NCBI GenBank assembly: GCA_030247885.1
Contig: JAPDRO010000014.1
Location: forward strand, 372,001-436,000
Reading direction: 5' to 3'
Length of the DNA stretch: 64,000 bases
Source: Taxawa tesnikishii (nom. ined.)
Lineage: Eukaryota > Ascomycota > Dothideomycetes > Dothideales
Below, in pieces: positions 11,590-24,467 of the stretch. Each line of letters begins with the position of its first letter. Position 1 is the first letter of the stretch. The notes under the pieces are model-generated. The model had not been told where the DNA came from. It was given only the letters and a program-made list of their open reading frames with translations, and searched no databases. The position numbers and the translations under genes are program-made.

Positions 11590-14500
11590 TCAATATATGC
11601 CCTGCGTCCTATCTGCTCGTAGTCAGCACCTGCCTTCGCATGTACCGCAAAACGGAAAACGCAAACTCACATTGGAATGTGTCGTAAAGCCTGGTATAAT
11701 AGCTGCCCACGCTCTTCGTTACCAATTCCTCAACCCACATACCCGCCTCTTCCTTGCTCTTCTCGAGCACAAACCTCGCCCGGAGTGCTGCGACGACGTT
11801 GCCGACGCCGCCACCGTAGCATGGCATCCTGCTCTCCCGGCCCATTAGCTCGACTAGCGTGACGATGCGTTCCGCTTCCCGACGCAGTGCTTGGAACGCG
11901 TCCTTCATGAGATCTCTGAATGTTTTGAACGGTGCCGCGTCCAAGCCGCCCAGCACGTCGACATACTCCTGCGTCAGCTTGAACGGTGCGGCTTCGAAAC
12001 CCATGGATCCAGGCGAGTTGGATAGCATGAAGCCGAAGTCAATGTGTACGATGTGACCGGATGAGTCGATTAGGATATTTCCGTTGTGCCTATCCTTGAG
12101 TTGCAGCACGTAGGATATGACACTGTAGGCGGCCAGACTCTTAGCAAAATTGTCAACAGCAGCGATATGGGCAGGGGAATCCGACGGGCCAAAAGTCTTG
12201 CTCCAATGGTCCTTTAGTGTGGCGATGCGTTTCTTGGGATTCGTGCCGGCAGAGATCGACGCTAGTGTTAGAGAGCGCTTGATCGAGTGCAAAGAGATAC
12301 CGTTGCTGATGGTCTCGATCAACCCAGATGACTCGCCTGTAACGAGGATGCGCATGTTCTTCACCCAGACATCGACGCCGGCTTCGTTCCAGATCTTGTC
12401 ACACACGGCAATCAATTGACAAGCGAAAGCTTCTTGCCGCAGATCAGCGCCTGTTTTGACAATCACTGAGAGCAAGTCCCAGTTCTTCATCCAGCCGTAA
12501 GGCGACGAACGGCGGATACGCTCTTTCTTCGCTTCCCAGGCTTCTCCGAAAGTCGCGGCCGAAGGATCATCCCGATCCTTGGTACGTTGTACACCTCCAG
12601 TCTTCATGTCGTTCTCCATACGAGCAGCGCCAGCACTAGAACTCAGGTTCGGGTCTGCAGCCGCAGCTTCCAACATAGGATCCTCAATATCCTCCGGTTC
12701 CGCATGAGCTCCTACGCTGCTAGCATTGGCCATTATGGCCTCGAAGTTAGCAGTATGGTTGCCGTCATCACTGTAAAAGCTCTGCTCCTCGAGTGATTGC
12801 ATGCTGGCGATGATCTTTGCCTTGATCGCAGCAACCTCATTCTTCGGCCGCTTTGAGCTGCTGATCTCGAGCTGCGCGAGCATTTGAGAAGCGGCACGCA
12901 TGTGTGTTGCAAGAGCAGAGAAATCGGGCTGATCAGAGCTTTGCTGTCTACCTTGAGACATTATCATCCTGCGCGGCCCAGGACTGCTTGATCTGCTGAT
13001 GGGAGTATCAGATGTCCTCGGCGTGACCAAGCCGGCGGAAGAGAGGGTGCTAACACCGCTCGATAAGCGAGGTGGTTCTCGCAGGGCTACCCCGTTCACG
13101 GGCGTATGCGATCTGGACACGACCTTTTCTCCACCTTCTGGGTCTTGCAGGAGCGCAGGACTTGCCAGATCGCCATTGGCAGGCTCAAAGACGCTGTCGT
13201 TCTGAGTTTCTGTTTCCGTAGTTCGCATGTCGTTCCTTGACGCATCTGTGATATCGAACAAGCGGCGCTTCGGGTTGCCTTTCTCTGCCAGAAGCTGTGC
13301 CAAAAGCTGCTGATTCTGCTCGGTATCAGGATCAAAGTCGAAATCTTCCCGCAGTACCTCTACCATCAGGAGATAAGGTACCCTTTCCGCACTGTTGAGA
13401 CTGGTTGCTTCTGCTGGGTTGAGACGAACGATCCGGTGGTGTCGGCTTCGTCCTGCTGATCCATCCTCAAGAGTGGCGGGACATATGAGAGGGATATCAA
13501 CTTCAGCCGGTAGATCTTGGGCAATCAGGGCAAGCTCCGCCCGCAGAGCACTCAATCTTGCCGGTTTCGGCACAACTACCAACCGATTGGAGATATCCTC
13601 CAATGCGGTCAGGAACTGCGTCTCGCTTCGAAAATAATTGGAGCGCAGCAGACGGATCTTTGTGTCCGAGAGAGAGCAGACGGCAACAATGGCTTTGTAG
13701 CTTGTGAGTGCCGCCGCTGCGTTTGATCTGTGGGCCTTCTCGCCAGAGAGCCAGGGCCGGGTGTCACCGATCTATCAGGCGTCCGAATGTCCGGTAAAGA
13801 AGATGAGCTAGTATATCCTTCATGGTTCTGGGTAACCAGTAGTGACTGCCTGTGAGTTGGAATAGGCCGGCTCCGCGGCGACTTTTGCGGCATTGGTGAT
13901 GACGACTCTTGCGCTTGCCTCTCAATGTCCGGCACAGAGTTCTGCCTCGACACTTTCCTCGGACTCTTCTCTGCTTGGGTCACTACCGTCCTAGGTCTCC
14001 GGGGTCGAGCGGAGCCTCCAGCAACCGTATGGCTCCTGCCCAACTTCTGCGTCTGAACGTTGTCCGAAATCGTCTCTTCAACAGGGCGCGGTTTGCGAGC
14101 CTGTGCGATCGCCAAGGGGCCGGCATGTCCGGGTAGAAACGGCGCTGCTACGCTCGCAAGGACGATGCTCGACAGCACTGTCACGGGCAGTACGTTCTCT
14201 TTGATCTTTTCCCTGCGCACCGGTTCTGAAGCTCCGAATACTATACGCTGGACTCTATTGTATATTCGACGACATGTCTTGAAAGCATTCGAGGTGGGAG
14301 TAGGGGCAAGATCGCGAAGGTAGGTTTGGAAGAGCCAGAACGTCTACGAGAATTCAGTATGATCCTAGTCCTAACAATCAGATATTTTAGGCCAGGCATA
14401 CCAACAGAGCCGCATTTACAGACTCCTCGCACAGATCTATGAGAAACTCTTGCAGTGCCATAGACTCGTTGTCGACGGATATGACAAGATGTACGAGCTG

Positions 14501-14741
14501 TGGCAGGAAGAACTCAATCTCCTCATAGCTGAAGGCGCGCAGCTTGGAGCAGAGGACATATTGGATGCCGACATGGTCCGCATATCGTCTGAAGGTCTCG
14601 TGTGTCAGCACAAGGCTTGATTCTATGAAGAGAAGCACGCCGGCGGGTGGATATGGCTCACGCGAGATAAGCTACGGTGAGCGAAGGGTCTTTATTGAAG
14701 TGTTCAGACTCGATAAAGCGCTCGAGCAAGTTCCAACTCAT
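11590..14741 (-). CDS. PIK1: Phosphatidylinositol 4-kinase Pik1
   Basis: Exon 1 (14741-14662) gives MSWNLLERFIESEHFNKDPS, exon 2 ADHVGIQYVLCSKLRAFSYE and exon 3 TFWLFQTYLRDL, the lipid-kinase-unique N-terminal region of Pik1. The middle holds FRSETQFLTALEDISNRL and LSALRAELALIAQDLPAEVD. The kinase core shows FGEAWEAKKERIRRSSPYG, QLIAVCDKIW, LKDRHNGNILID (catalytic loop) and VHIDFGFMLSNSPG (DFG-like). The final intron 11613-11670 joins to a short last exon giving FQYRTQGIY and a stop. Other clear introns are 14589-14661 and 14344-14401. One junction near 13.74-13.83 kb is unresolved: the frame changes without an obvious intron. Pik1 makes PI4P at the Golgi and in the nucleus and is essential in yeast. 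Confidence 0.92.
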
Positions 14742-15210
14742 GGAGAAGATAGCATTGAAGGAGATCTGTTGAGGAGAGCGTCAATACACCGCAAAAGCAT
14801 CGCTAGGTTCAGGGGACGGTGGTGGAGCTGTTACAACATAAACGTGGTCGATACGATAAATGCGGAGCGGAGCGTTAGCGCCAAGGGGAGGAGTTAAAGG
14901 GTACAAAGTACAAGGGTCTCTTTGATTATCGGACAATCGTCCCGAATGCGTACAACAATATTCGTCCCCTAGTTAGAACGAAAAAACATGCCATCTGTTC
15001 AACAGAGATATCTTCTGCATTGCTAGCAGTATACCCAAACGCCACGCTCAGTCCAAGCGATCAAGTATACACAGGAAAGCGAAGCGAACCCCTTCTCCCC
15101 AGGCACGGAATAATGTACAGCCGCACTCTCAGGCCATAAATGGGTAGACCAATGCCAGATCGATATCCCGCCTCAGTCGGCACGGCGATCTGATCAGCCG
15201 TGAAGGCACC
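14742..15210. other. Intergenic region PIK1 - DUF155 gene
   Basis: Upstream flank of minus-strand PIK1 and 3' flank of the next minus-strand gene. Nothing else is seen. Confidence 0.4.
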
Positions 15211-16943
15211 TTAATCTACGCCAGCGTACAGATCAACCACAATGTTGATGGCTATTGTGTGTCAGTGAAAGACACCACAATTCTCGACAACGAGAGACTC
15301 ACCAGCAACCAGAATCTCGGCCGCAATGAGGACGATAACAATCCACTCCAAGTACTCTCCTATGGAGAGTCGTTAGATACGCAGTTAACGGGAGGCTCTG
15401 GTTTGGTCTTACCATGGGTGTGCGTTAGTTGGTCCTTGAGTACCTGCAAAGGTCTGCAATGACGTCCAGTCTCTCCGTCAACAGACTGACTCGTTGGTCC
15501 ATCTCCAAATAGCTTCGGACAGCCTGGTAGACCGGCTCCAGCTGCGGCTCCGCCCACATCAGTTCCGGTGCATCCAGAACCGAGCCCTGGAGATGAATAT
15601 TTATCCGAAGAATGAAGAGCTCTCCAATCTGCATGTTGATCTGACGGCGAGTGAGGTTGATGCGGCCTGTGAGTGCTATGGTGGAGGGGATCTCCTTGTT
15701 GGCATCAATTGTGTTGTCAACAAGATCTTCGTACAACGACGTCTGCATGCAAGGCTTAGTGTGCGTTGACGATGACTCCGCGTTCCATTGGCTTACCTTG
15801 GTACTTTGCGCCAATGCATGACTGATTGCAAGTTTTGTCATGTAGTTTTTCTTCTCCCTCAAGCTAATGAAGTCGTTGTATATTCTAGCTTGGTACTCCT
15901 TTGTGTAGTAGAAGTTGAAGTTCTCAACTTGCACGTCGTCTTTCGCCAATTTTTCGTTCTCGAATCTAGCGATCTCCTTCAAAAACCGCTGTTCCTGCTG
16001 TACTGTCATGCCCCATATTACAACTACTCCGTACTCAAACAAGAATACTTCTGGAATGTGCACGGAAGTATCGAAGTCTGGTGTATCCGGCCGTTCCAGT
16101 GTGGGAGTCATTGGTACTCGTGTCATCACCGAGGATTCGCCCAGGTCTAAAGAGGTATCGTTGGCGTCTGTCTGCAGGTCTATCAAGTCCTCCCTTCTTC
16201 TCTCGGCATTCTCTTCAACTTCAATTGCACTATCAGAGAACCTTCGCTGTGGTGTTGAACGGACTTCCACCAGATTCGACGTCGGCGGCGTGTTCTTCTT
16301 CTCCACTTTTGCGTACTGGTATGGCGTATAGATGCATTCGTCGAAAAGCTTCGGAGCGGCGTTTCTTGTCTTGCCCTTTCCCTTGAGGAATCGCATCACA
16401 TCGTCTAACCGGTAGGAACTCGCAGTGCAGTATGCTGTGACCCTAGGAAGTTTGTTCCTGTCATCTCTGCCCAACCTAGCTGCATCTCTCCGAGCCGTGG
16501 GATCTTTGATCCTCGTAAACTGAGAGTAAACGTCCCGACCGCTCTCTTCGTCTAGCCCTCCCTCTCCATGTTCGGGGTTCGGCAGAAGCTTCAGTTTCTG
16601 TGCTGTCCTCGTGGTTCGCTGAGGACCAATCTTTGGCGCTGAAATTGAACTAGGCAGTATGAGGGGGCACCTTGGCTGTTGCGCCTCCGGAGCTTGCTGT
16701 TCAAGGCAGAAAGTAGTGGTTGGGAACCATCGCGTGGTGGGGTTTGAACGCCAGTTACGGATGTTGCGGAATGCGACTGCGCTGGAAAAGCTGGTCTCCT
16801 TGGCGGACTGTTTGTGTCGACTGTCGGATTGAAGGTCACGCTGCGCTGTGCCTTGTGAGGAAGAGAGGCTTTCCTGGCCGGTGACCGCGCAGATTCGGGG
16901 AGGATATAAGAGGAGTCGTTTCGGATGTGGTTGCGGCGGCCAT
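15211..16943 (-). CDS. DUF155 family membrane protein (Rmd1/Rmd8/RMND1-like)
   Basis: The DUF155 core is clear: TAYCTASSYRLDDVMRFL, DECIYTPYQYA, VFLFEYGVVVIWGMT, EDLVDNTIDANKEIPSTIA and TRRQINMQIGELFILRINIH. The C-terminus is rebuilt through introns 15360-15412 and 15252-15302 to GEYLEWIVIVLIAAEILVA plus INIVVDLYAGVD, one membrane segment before the stop. An in-frame 54-nt intron lies at 15743-15796. One frame change without an intron falls near 15460, between DVIAD and LQVLKDQL, and fits a single lost base in a T run. The N-terminal exon layout (ATG at 16943 giving MAAATTSETTPL, or the RSVTFNPTVDTNSPP frame) is not settled. Yeast relatives act in sporulation, while animal RMND1 supports mitochondrial translation, so the role is uncertain. 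Confidence 0.85.
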
Positions 16944-17310
16944 GGTAGCGGGCTCTATGGAGGTATATGCTGGTATGTTGCGACAGCACTCTTCTTGCCG
17001 TATGTTATATCACAATCCCTGCTTCATTCCGGCGAGATCATGGGTCTACTGGACTGGTTGAAGTGAGCTAGAATGGTGCAGCGTCTCCAAGCCAAGCTCG
17101 CGACTCAAGCGCAGCTTCACCCCAGGAATTCTGCGCGATGACGTAATCGGCCGAATGCGCATTTCAAACGGTCAATCGGCCTTATCTGATATCTTGGTCG
17201 TACAATGTGTTGGTACTAGGAAGTCGACATGACCGTGAGGAGACGGTCCCGTATGACGCCGGAGCCAAGACGTTCTATGCTTCTATATATGCATGTATAA
17301 TTCGGCCCAT
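16944..17310. other. Intergenic region DUF155 gene - esterase
   Basis: Promoter side of the DUF155 gene and 3' flank of the esterase gene. No further feature is supported. Confidence 0.4.
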
Positions 17311-18225
17311 CTACTCCACCCAAGCGTCCGCTTGATCCCATGGAGGCAGCACCGTTGGCAACTGCGCTGGCATCTCCTCCGGCATCTCCTTCTCCAGCAG
17401 CTTCATCAACTCATCATAGAGGACCTTGTAGCCTTCTGGGTTGAAATGGAGCCCATCGTGCATAAACTTAACCAACACCTGGTTCTGTTCAATTTCCCTA
17501 GATCCCGGGAGAGGTTCGCCTTCTTTCCATCCGGCCTCTCGCATGAATGCAGCCCAGAGGTCAAGTACAGGGAGGTTGAGTTCTTTCCCGACCTGACGAA
17601 CTGCCTCTGCGTAGTGAGCGGAGTTCTCGGCTGTACGCCTCACCACATTGATGCCCTTGTCTTTGTCTGTGGCAAGGCACAAACGCTCGTCCACTGGAGG
17701 GACGGTAATCAGGATGATTTTCGGCTTGTGCGCCTGGACTGCTGGATGTGTCGCAAGCCTGGTGAGGTTTGTCTTGTAGTCCTCCAGAGGGACGGTCTGC
17801 GAGTAGCCCGGCGTGTTCGGCAAGCGTGCATCATTGGCACCGAAAAAGATGGTCTTGTCAGGTTAGGAAGTACAGGTAAAGGAAAGATCGTCTACCGACC
17901 ATGAGGCGGATCCGGTTCTGCTCTGGCTTGGGAATGAACTGTTCGAGAACCTTGAGAGCTTGGATGGTGTTGTAACCGCTGGCGTAGCGTTAACCCGATA
18001 TCGCAACTCTGGTTTGTACAGGAGGATCCTGCCTTTGCATACCTGAAACCTCTGTTGATCACGTCGAGACGTCGGACGTATGCTATGTCTCGTCAAACGA
18101 CTGCTTGATGAGCAAGACTTGGTGCGGTACTTACCATCTTGCAGAGCAGCTGCAAAAGCAAAGCCACGCGCTTGGTTGTGCGAGCCTTGTGTGATGGAGT
18201 CGCCGAAAAGGAGGAATTGTTCCAT
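17311..18225 (-). CDS. IAH1: SGNH/GDSL hydrolase, isoamyl acetate esterase type (four exons)
   Basis: A 250-residue esterase. Block I is LLFGDSITQGSHNQ (catalytic Ser), block II has NRGFSGYNTIQALKVL (Gly), block III TIFFGANDARLPN (Asn) and block V FMHDGLHFNPEGYKVLYDEL (catalytic Asp-His). Exons are 18225-18135, 18082-18043, 17978-17900 and 17853-17311, and they sum to exactly 251 codons. All introns are GT...AG; the third (17854-17899) is only 46 nt. The order and spacing match yeast Iah1, which hydrolyses acetate esters in the cytosol. There is no signal peptide. A Baeyer-Villiger-type monooxygenase lies 6.5 kb away, and esterases can act on its ester products, but a link is inference. Confidence 0.92.
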
Positions 18226-19120
18226 GATGGATGTGCCCTTCAAGACGCGGAGGTTCACGAAGCAGGAGAAGGAAGCGTGCAAAAGCAATTGTAGGAGATG
18301 TCGAAGGAGGATTTATCACTTACTTGAAGTGACCTAGACGGAGAAATTCGCGCGCGATAGGGGACAGAAATGCTTGTTCGTTCCGGCCTCGTGAACAGGC
18401 ACATACAGCTCACAGCATTCTCTGCTTTTCACAACAGCGGCGAGATGGGTGTGATTGCATGCTGTCGCAAAAGGAGGCGAGCGGCAGATTTACCTACCCT
18501 TTCCGGAGCAAGCCAAACACCAAGGTGTTTCTTCATCTGTACGATCAGCACGAGATCCGTATCGGCGTTGGGGTCCGAGGCCCTGCAGCTCTTGGCGCAG
18601 CGGGAAAGACGCGTACCCCGGTCGATGATTGGACGCGTTCACCCAGACTGTGGAGTTGCGCCATGTCCTGTCATGCCTCCTTGCGTTGGTTCACAACGAC
18701 TTGGTCACAAGCACCCTTTAGCGGACACATCCCTTCTTCGGGCAGAGTGCTAAACACGTCCAGTGTGTCTCATCCGCCCCTGGGGAAGCGGTCACGCCTG
18801 GCTCACAGTCATTCTATGCTCATCGCCCGCTCTGCTCAACCCCTAACTGTGGTTTGTTCGCCTTATCAGCTGCCGGACACAGCCTCCGTGCCTGCTCTGC
18901 CAGAGTAGTACTCCCGCTGCCTTCCAGCCATATGATATACCTCATCTGACCACCCCTCTATATACCTTGACTATGCCGTTGTAAATCCAGGCTTTGTCCC
19001 GCCTTTGTTTGTGTGCTGCTGTCCTTTAACCTGCCCTCTGCTGTTACACTGCATCCTACCAGTTATACTCCCGACATGCTAAGCTATCCGGACAGTGCGT
19101 GAAGTGTCCTGCCGTGCATC
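18226..19120. other. Divergent intergenic region IAH1 / CLC channel
   Basis: About 0.9 kb between divergent genes. A pyrimidine-rich stretch with several CCTCTGCTG-like words lies near 18.9-19.1 kb, just before the CLC start. No coding frame is convincing. Confidence 0.4.
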
Positions 19121-21996
19121 ATGCCCAAGTCACTCAAGTCGATGGCTTCGTACCACAGCGTAGCCGAGAGCGATGATGAAGACTACGAAACCAGGCAGCA
19201 GCCTCGCCATCCGTCCGACACCAGTAGGACGCCCGCAACCCAACCTACAACTCCAACAGTGGTCCGCAAACATGGCATCGCACGAACATCCGAGCTGGAC
19301 CTGCGTAGTAGGATGCCGACCAGACTCCCTCTCGATGAGCACATGAGCCTGCTCGCTCATGCAGACGACCAGCGTTCATACAGAAGCGTGCCTGCCTCGA
19401 CGCCAGCAACACCAAAGCTCCCCGACTTCATAGCTCGACAAGCATCCGTCGGAACCACAGTCGACATGGATCTTTTGGCCTAAGGCTCGCTCGTGCCCTT
19501 GGAAACGAGCAAGCCAACTCAGAAGGTCCGGCTGCCTGTCACTTTCCCGAACACCCCGTCGCTGACCGACCCATGTAGACAACAACCTCACGCGATCCAA
19601 AGCTTCCTTGTACTTCGACGACCGTGTCTGGTACGATCAGTTTACCTCTACTGACTGGGTGCATGATAGCATTGCGGATGCCTTCCGTGTAAAAGAGCTT
19701 CGCAGCAGGAAAGATTTCAGGGGAAGAATACTCGCCCTGTTTGATGGTGCACAGGGTTGGATACTGGTTGCCATCATCGGATGCCTCACAGCCGCTCTGG
19801 CATATGTCGTCGATGTTACGGAGGCCTCCGTCTTCGACATCAAGAGTGGCTACTGCAGCACAAAGTGGTACGCCAGCAGACGGAAATGCTGCGCCGGAGC
19901 TAGCGTTTGTGAAGATTGGCGACTATGGTCTGTTGCGCTCCGGACAGATCGCGAACAGGACCGCTGGGTCGACTTTGCGGCGTTCAATTTCTGGGTGGTT
20001 GTTCTAGCGCTGCTGGCCTATCTTGTCACAAAGGCGACCAAGACGACCATCAACTCCGCTATCTCATTATCGACCTTGGATGAGAATCTAGGCGCGGATC
20101 CGCACTCGACAGCAGAGGAGAACAAGGACCGAAGAGGGAGCCTCAGTCCGACGAGAAGATTCACGGAAGCTGCAAGACGCCCACCAATGATATACTATCC
20201 TGCCGCCGGCTCCGGAGTCGCAGAAGTAAAAGTCATCAACAGCGGTTTCGTTCTGCATGGGTATCTAGGTTTCAAGACACTTGTTGCGAAGACCGTTGGA
20301 CTGATCCTGAGCGTTGCATCTGGCCTCAGTTTAGGAAAGGAAGGTCCCTACGTCCATATCGCCACTTGCATAGGAAACATCGCATGTCGTCTTTTCTCAA
20401 AATACTCTCAGAACGACGCGAAAAGAAGGGAGGTTCTTAGCGCAAGTGCGGCAAGCGGTGTTGCCGTGGCTTTCGGAGCCCCAATCGGTGGCGTGCTATT
20501 CAGCTTGGAGGAAGTGAGCTATTACTTCCCTCCAAAGACGCTTTTCCGGACCTTCCTCTGCTGCATCGCTGCCGCTTTGTCCCTGAAAGCCTTCAACCCA
20601 TATGGTACGGGCAAGATCGTCTTGTTCGAAGTCCGCTACCTGACGGACTGGAAGTTCTTCGAGATGATCATATTCATCGTGCTCGGGGTGTTGGGTGGTG
20701 TTACAGGGGCGTTGTTCATCAAGGCTTCCCGTATATGGGCCCGCACGTTCCGGAAGATTCCTACCATCAAGAAGCATCCAGTTGTGGAGGTCCTCCTTGT
20801 CGCTGTCGTCACAGGCCTCATCAGCTTCTGGAATAGGTACACCAAGCTTCCGGTCGCCGAACTACTGTTCGAGCTTGCCAGTCCCTGCAGCGCGTACTCT
20901 GCGGATGGCACCGGTCTATGCCCGACAAAGGAGCGCATCCCGGAGGTTATTGGATATCTGTGCATCGCATTGGTTATCAAAGCTTTCCTAACAACCATAA
21001 CTTTTGGCATCAAAGTTCCGGCAGGTATCTACGTACCCTCCATGGTGTGTTCATGTCATTCCTGTAGTTCTGTACGTACCATGCTGACCCATGGAATAGG
21101 TTGTCGGTGGTCTTTTGGGCCGCATTGTCGGCCACTGTGTCCAGTATCTGACCCTCAAATATCCGACAGCAAGTATATGCCCAGCAAGCGATGTTCCAGA
21201 GTCCTGTATCACACCGGGTGTGTACGCGCTTGTTTGTGCAGGTGCCACCATGTGCGGAGTGACGCGGTTGTCCGTCACTCTCGCCGTTATACTCTTCGAA
21301 CTCACCGGCTCCTTGGAGCACGTGCTTCCCTTCTCCATCGGCGTCCTGATTTCGAAATGGACCGCGGATGCGCTCGAGCCTCTCAGCATCTATGATTTGC
21401 TGACGGACATGAACGCCTACCCGTATCTAGATGCGAAGACTCGCCCGGTGTTCACGAATGATCTGGGAGACATCACGGCACCTCCGAAGCGCTCGCGTCT
21501 CATCGATATCTCATCCTCACCGCTTGTCCCTGCCACAGAGCTCCGGCAGAAACTGGAATATATGCACATGGCAGGTGAACTCGACGGAGGCTTACCGATT
21601 ACCAGAAACGGCATACTTGTAGGTTTGATACCCGGTCCGGACCTTGAGTTCGCGCTCGACAATCTAGGAGACGAAGAGGAAGCCCTCTGTCTGATGAATC
21701 CACAAAGCCGGAGCATCATCGGCAGAGTCGGGACGAGCAGAAGCCCAGACGAAGAGGACGGCCACGAATCAACGAATAGGCGAGAGAACGACCCGATGGA
21801 CTTCACTCCGTACATCGACCCTGCGCCAGTAACACTAGACATCTGCAGCCCTATGGACCTTGTCTTTGAGTGTTTCAGCAAGCTCGGATTGCGGTACATC
21901 TGCGTTACTCGGGAAGGCAAATTCGCCGGTTTAGTGCACAAGAAGACGTTTGTCAAATACGTCAAAGAGTTGGAAGAGAAGGAGAGGAAGACCTGA
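19121..21996 (+). CDS. CLC-type chloride channel / H+ antiporter with CBS domains
   Basis: The sequence runs from a hydrophilic N-terminus through WVHDSIADAFRVKE to the CLC core: GSGVAEVKVINSGFVL (selectivity filter), SLGKEGPYVHIATCIGN (gating Glu), APIGGVLFSLEEVSYYFP (with the intracellular proton Glu of exchangers) and KVPAGIYVPSM. Two C-terminal CBS-like segments follow (GGLPITRNGILVGLI; LRYICVTREGKFAGLVHKKT). This matches fungal Gef1/ClC-3-7-type transporters of Golgi or endosomal membranes. Introns are 19526-19578 and 21045-21099. The exons sum to one base less than 923 codons. The frame change lies near 19480 beside a G run, after VGTTVDMDLL, where a stop would otherwise end exon 1. Probably an intact gene of about 922 residues. 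Confidence 0.9.
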
Positions 21997-22130
21997 GCGT
22001 TCCATGTTTCATTCCTTCCCATCTAACCACGTTTTTGCATAGCGTTACGGCCCGCATGACCATCATCCACACAAGCGTTTTCATAGCATAGGTGCTTATA
22101 TTGCGTATCTAGAATAGCCATATCGCGAAT

Positions 22131-24467
22131 CTACTTGTTCTGCTCGGCTCTGAGAGCGGCGAAAATCTCAGCCCTGCGCCTCTCCCTGAAGCGCGCCCTC
22201 TCTGACTCGTTCGTCAGTTTGTCCAGCTCTTCTGCGAAGGAGGACACAGGGGCGGCAGCGGCCGCCACTGCTTTGCCCCGTGGCAGGGCGGCTTGGCTAG
22301 CTGACCCAGTCTTCGAGACAGTCTTACGGCGCTTGGCCCTGTGCTGCCCGCCTGCTGGCTGGGCGGCATCGCCGCCATCTTGAGAGCCTGCTTCTCTTCG
22401 TTAACAAAATCCCTGAAGTGCGCGCCTGGCAACAATAGCACATTGCAAAATGAAGCAGATCTTGAGAACTCACCATTGGAGGGGTCAGTCGAGGGGCCCG
22501 CGGTGGCAGCGGCACCGCCAAATCCTAGACGCTCCATCGTGTCCTGAACTGCGGACGTGGCCGCTCCGACATCTACATCAGCGCCAGCGCGTTCCGAAGA
22601 CGGCTTCTTCCTCTTCAAACGCTTCGGAGCGGAGGGAATGAAAGAGGGCCGCGGCACAGGAGGGGCCGCATCGGCTGCGCTCTCCCTCCCTCGACTCTCA
22701 TTGCCGCCGCCGCTGCCGCTGCTGCTGTCCTCCTTCTCGGCTGCTTGATTGGCGCTAGCACCATGTGCTGCACCCCTTCAACACTCGAGACAGCTCCCGC
22801 CTGCTCCCTCCTAGCAGTCTCCAACATCTCCAACACGGCGTTATGCACACGATCCGCCGCATCCCAACTCAACCCGCTCTTCTCATATGCCTCCTCCCCG
22901 CCTCGCCGTGCATTTCCTTACCGTACTGCACCTTGAGGCGTTCGATGGCTCTACGCCAAAGAGACGCCGCTCCCGCGTCCCGCAGGGCCCTGGCTTCCAC
23001 GTCGGCCTCGGTGCGCGCCCCGAGGAGCGGATGTTTGTAAAACCGCCACGCGTCCGGGGCGTAGTCGTGGTCGCTTTGGGCGTAGTAGTACGAGAGGTCG
23101 ACTGCGCGATCCTCGTAGATCTCACGGGGTGCTCTTTGGTGTATCGGATGAGGTATGCGTCTCTGGCATCGACTTGTTCTCCGTAGTCGTCAGACTCGTC
23201 TTCCTCCGGGCTCGGACGCCGTCTGCCGGCATGCGGCTTGAAGGGCAACGTTTTTGACTTCTTGGCCGTTTGCTTCTTGCGGGATGCTGCTCTGTTTTTC
23301 GGCACGGAGTCCTGGTCTCGTCAGTAGATTGCGCGCGCACTGCAAACATGCACACTTACGTCGGATTCTTCTTCCCCGTCGGTCGGTGCCCAATCGTCAG
23401 AATCATCCTTGTCGTCACTCTCAGCGCTGCTGCTCACTTGTTCTTCATCCTCGTTGTCGACGTGCTCATTGACGCTTTCCGCTTCTTCGTTGTCTTCGTC
23501 TACACTGCTCTCTCGGGTTTGGCCGCTTTCAAGATCACTGGAATGCGTCCGAGAGTGCTTCCGGGCGTCCTCGTTTCTGGAACCATCGTCTTGTGCGAGG
23601 GAGGCGGGCGGTGAGGGGAGCGGCGAATTGCTGCCGTGCTCACTTTCACCTGCGGCTGTGAGGGGAGAGATGGATCGAGGGGAGACATGCTTTTGACGTC
23701 TTTACGTGCAAGTTCCTCCAGTATGCTGGCAACAATGGGATCACGAACGGACACAGTCGGCGGTTGCTGCTCGGGTAAGGTGTTTGTGCTGGTTTCTGAT
23801 TCTGTTGTCAAAGACCTATCTCCGACGTTCGACAGGCGTGTGATGAGAGGCTCGCGAGAAGATGGAGATGCAGTTCGACGAGATGGTACGTCATGCGACT
23901 GCTGTTCAGGAGATACTGTTGGACTGGTCTCCGATTCCGTCACTATGGCTCTGTCTTTGACGTGCGTCAGTTGCGAAGTGAAGGGTTCGAGGGGAATCGC
24001 AGGCTGGGCTTGGTGCAATTCGAGTTTGTGATCAAAGTGTGCTAACGGATTGTCCACGTCGTCCAGGGACAGATCACCCAGTTCCTCAGGTAATCGTGGT
24101 GAGCGTTGATCCTCAAGAACAGTCTCTCCCTCCTTTCCCTCCGCATCGTGCGTTTCATCCTTCGGTGATACAGCGTCAATCAAACCACCAACCTCTTGGT
24201 CCTCATCCATGGCTTCTGCGTCCTTGGTGACGGTTGATAGCGCAGGTGGTCCTCTCGGTATGCGTTGCTCCGTGGAAGAGTTCTCAGGCTTGTCAGTCGC
24301 AGCGTTCGTTTCAGGGATGGGATTGAGTCTTGAATGTGCGGATGATGCGAGACGAGATCTTCAAAAGGAGACGGGGATGAGGCATCTGCAGCCTGTTCTA
24401 GCTCGCGGTGCAGCCACTGGTTAATCTCATTCTGCACTTTCACCTCCAAAAAGCGCTTTTTCCACAT
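22131..24467 (-). CDS. Unrecognised acidic, probably nuclear protein
   Basis: Pieces in order: MWKKRFLEVKVQNEINQWL; a Ser/Thr/Glu-rich low-complexity region with two related segments (DRAIVTESETSPTVSPEQQ and DRSLTTESETSTNTLPEQQ); a very acidic block; a basic patch (SRKKQTAKKSKTLPFKP); and a compact region (DARDAYLIRYTKEHPVREIY, SYYYAQSDHDYAPDAWRFYK). A Lys/Arg-rich tail ends AEIFAALRAEQNK. Introns 23312-23359 and 22394-22473 are clear. About three frame changes sit beside base runs near 24.37, 23.51 and 22.90 kb. I do not recognise a family. The acidic and basic blocks suggest a chromatin or nuclear protein, which is inference only. The span and coding status are better supported than the function. 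Confidence 0.6.
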
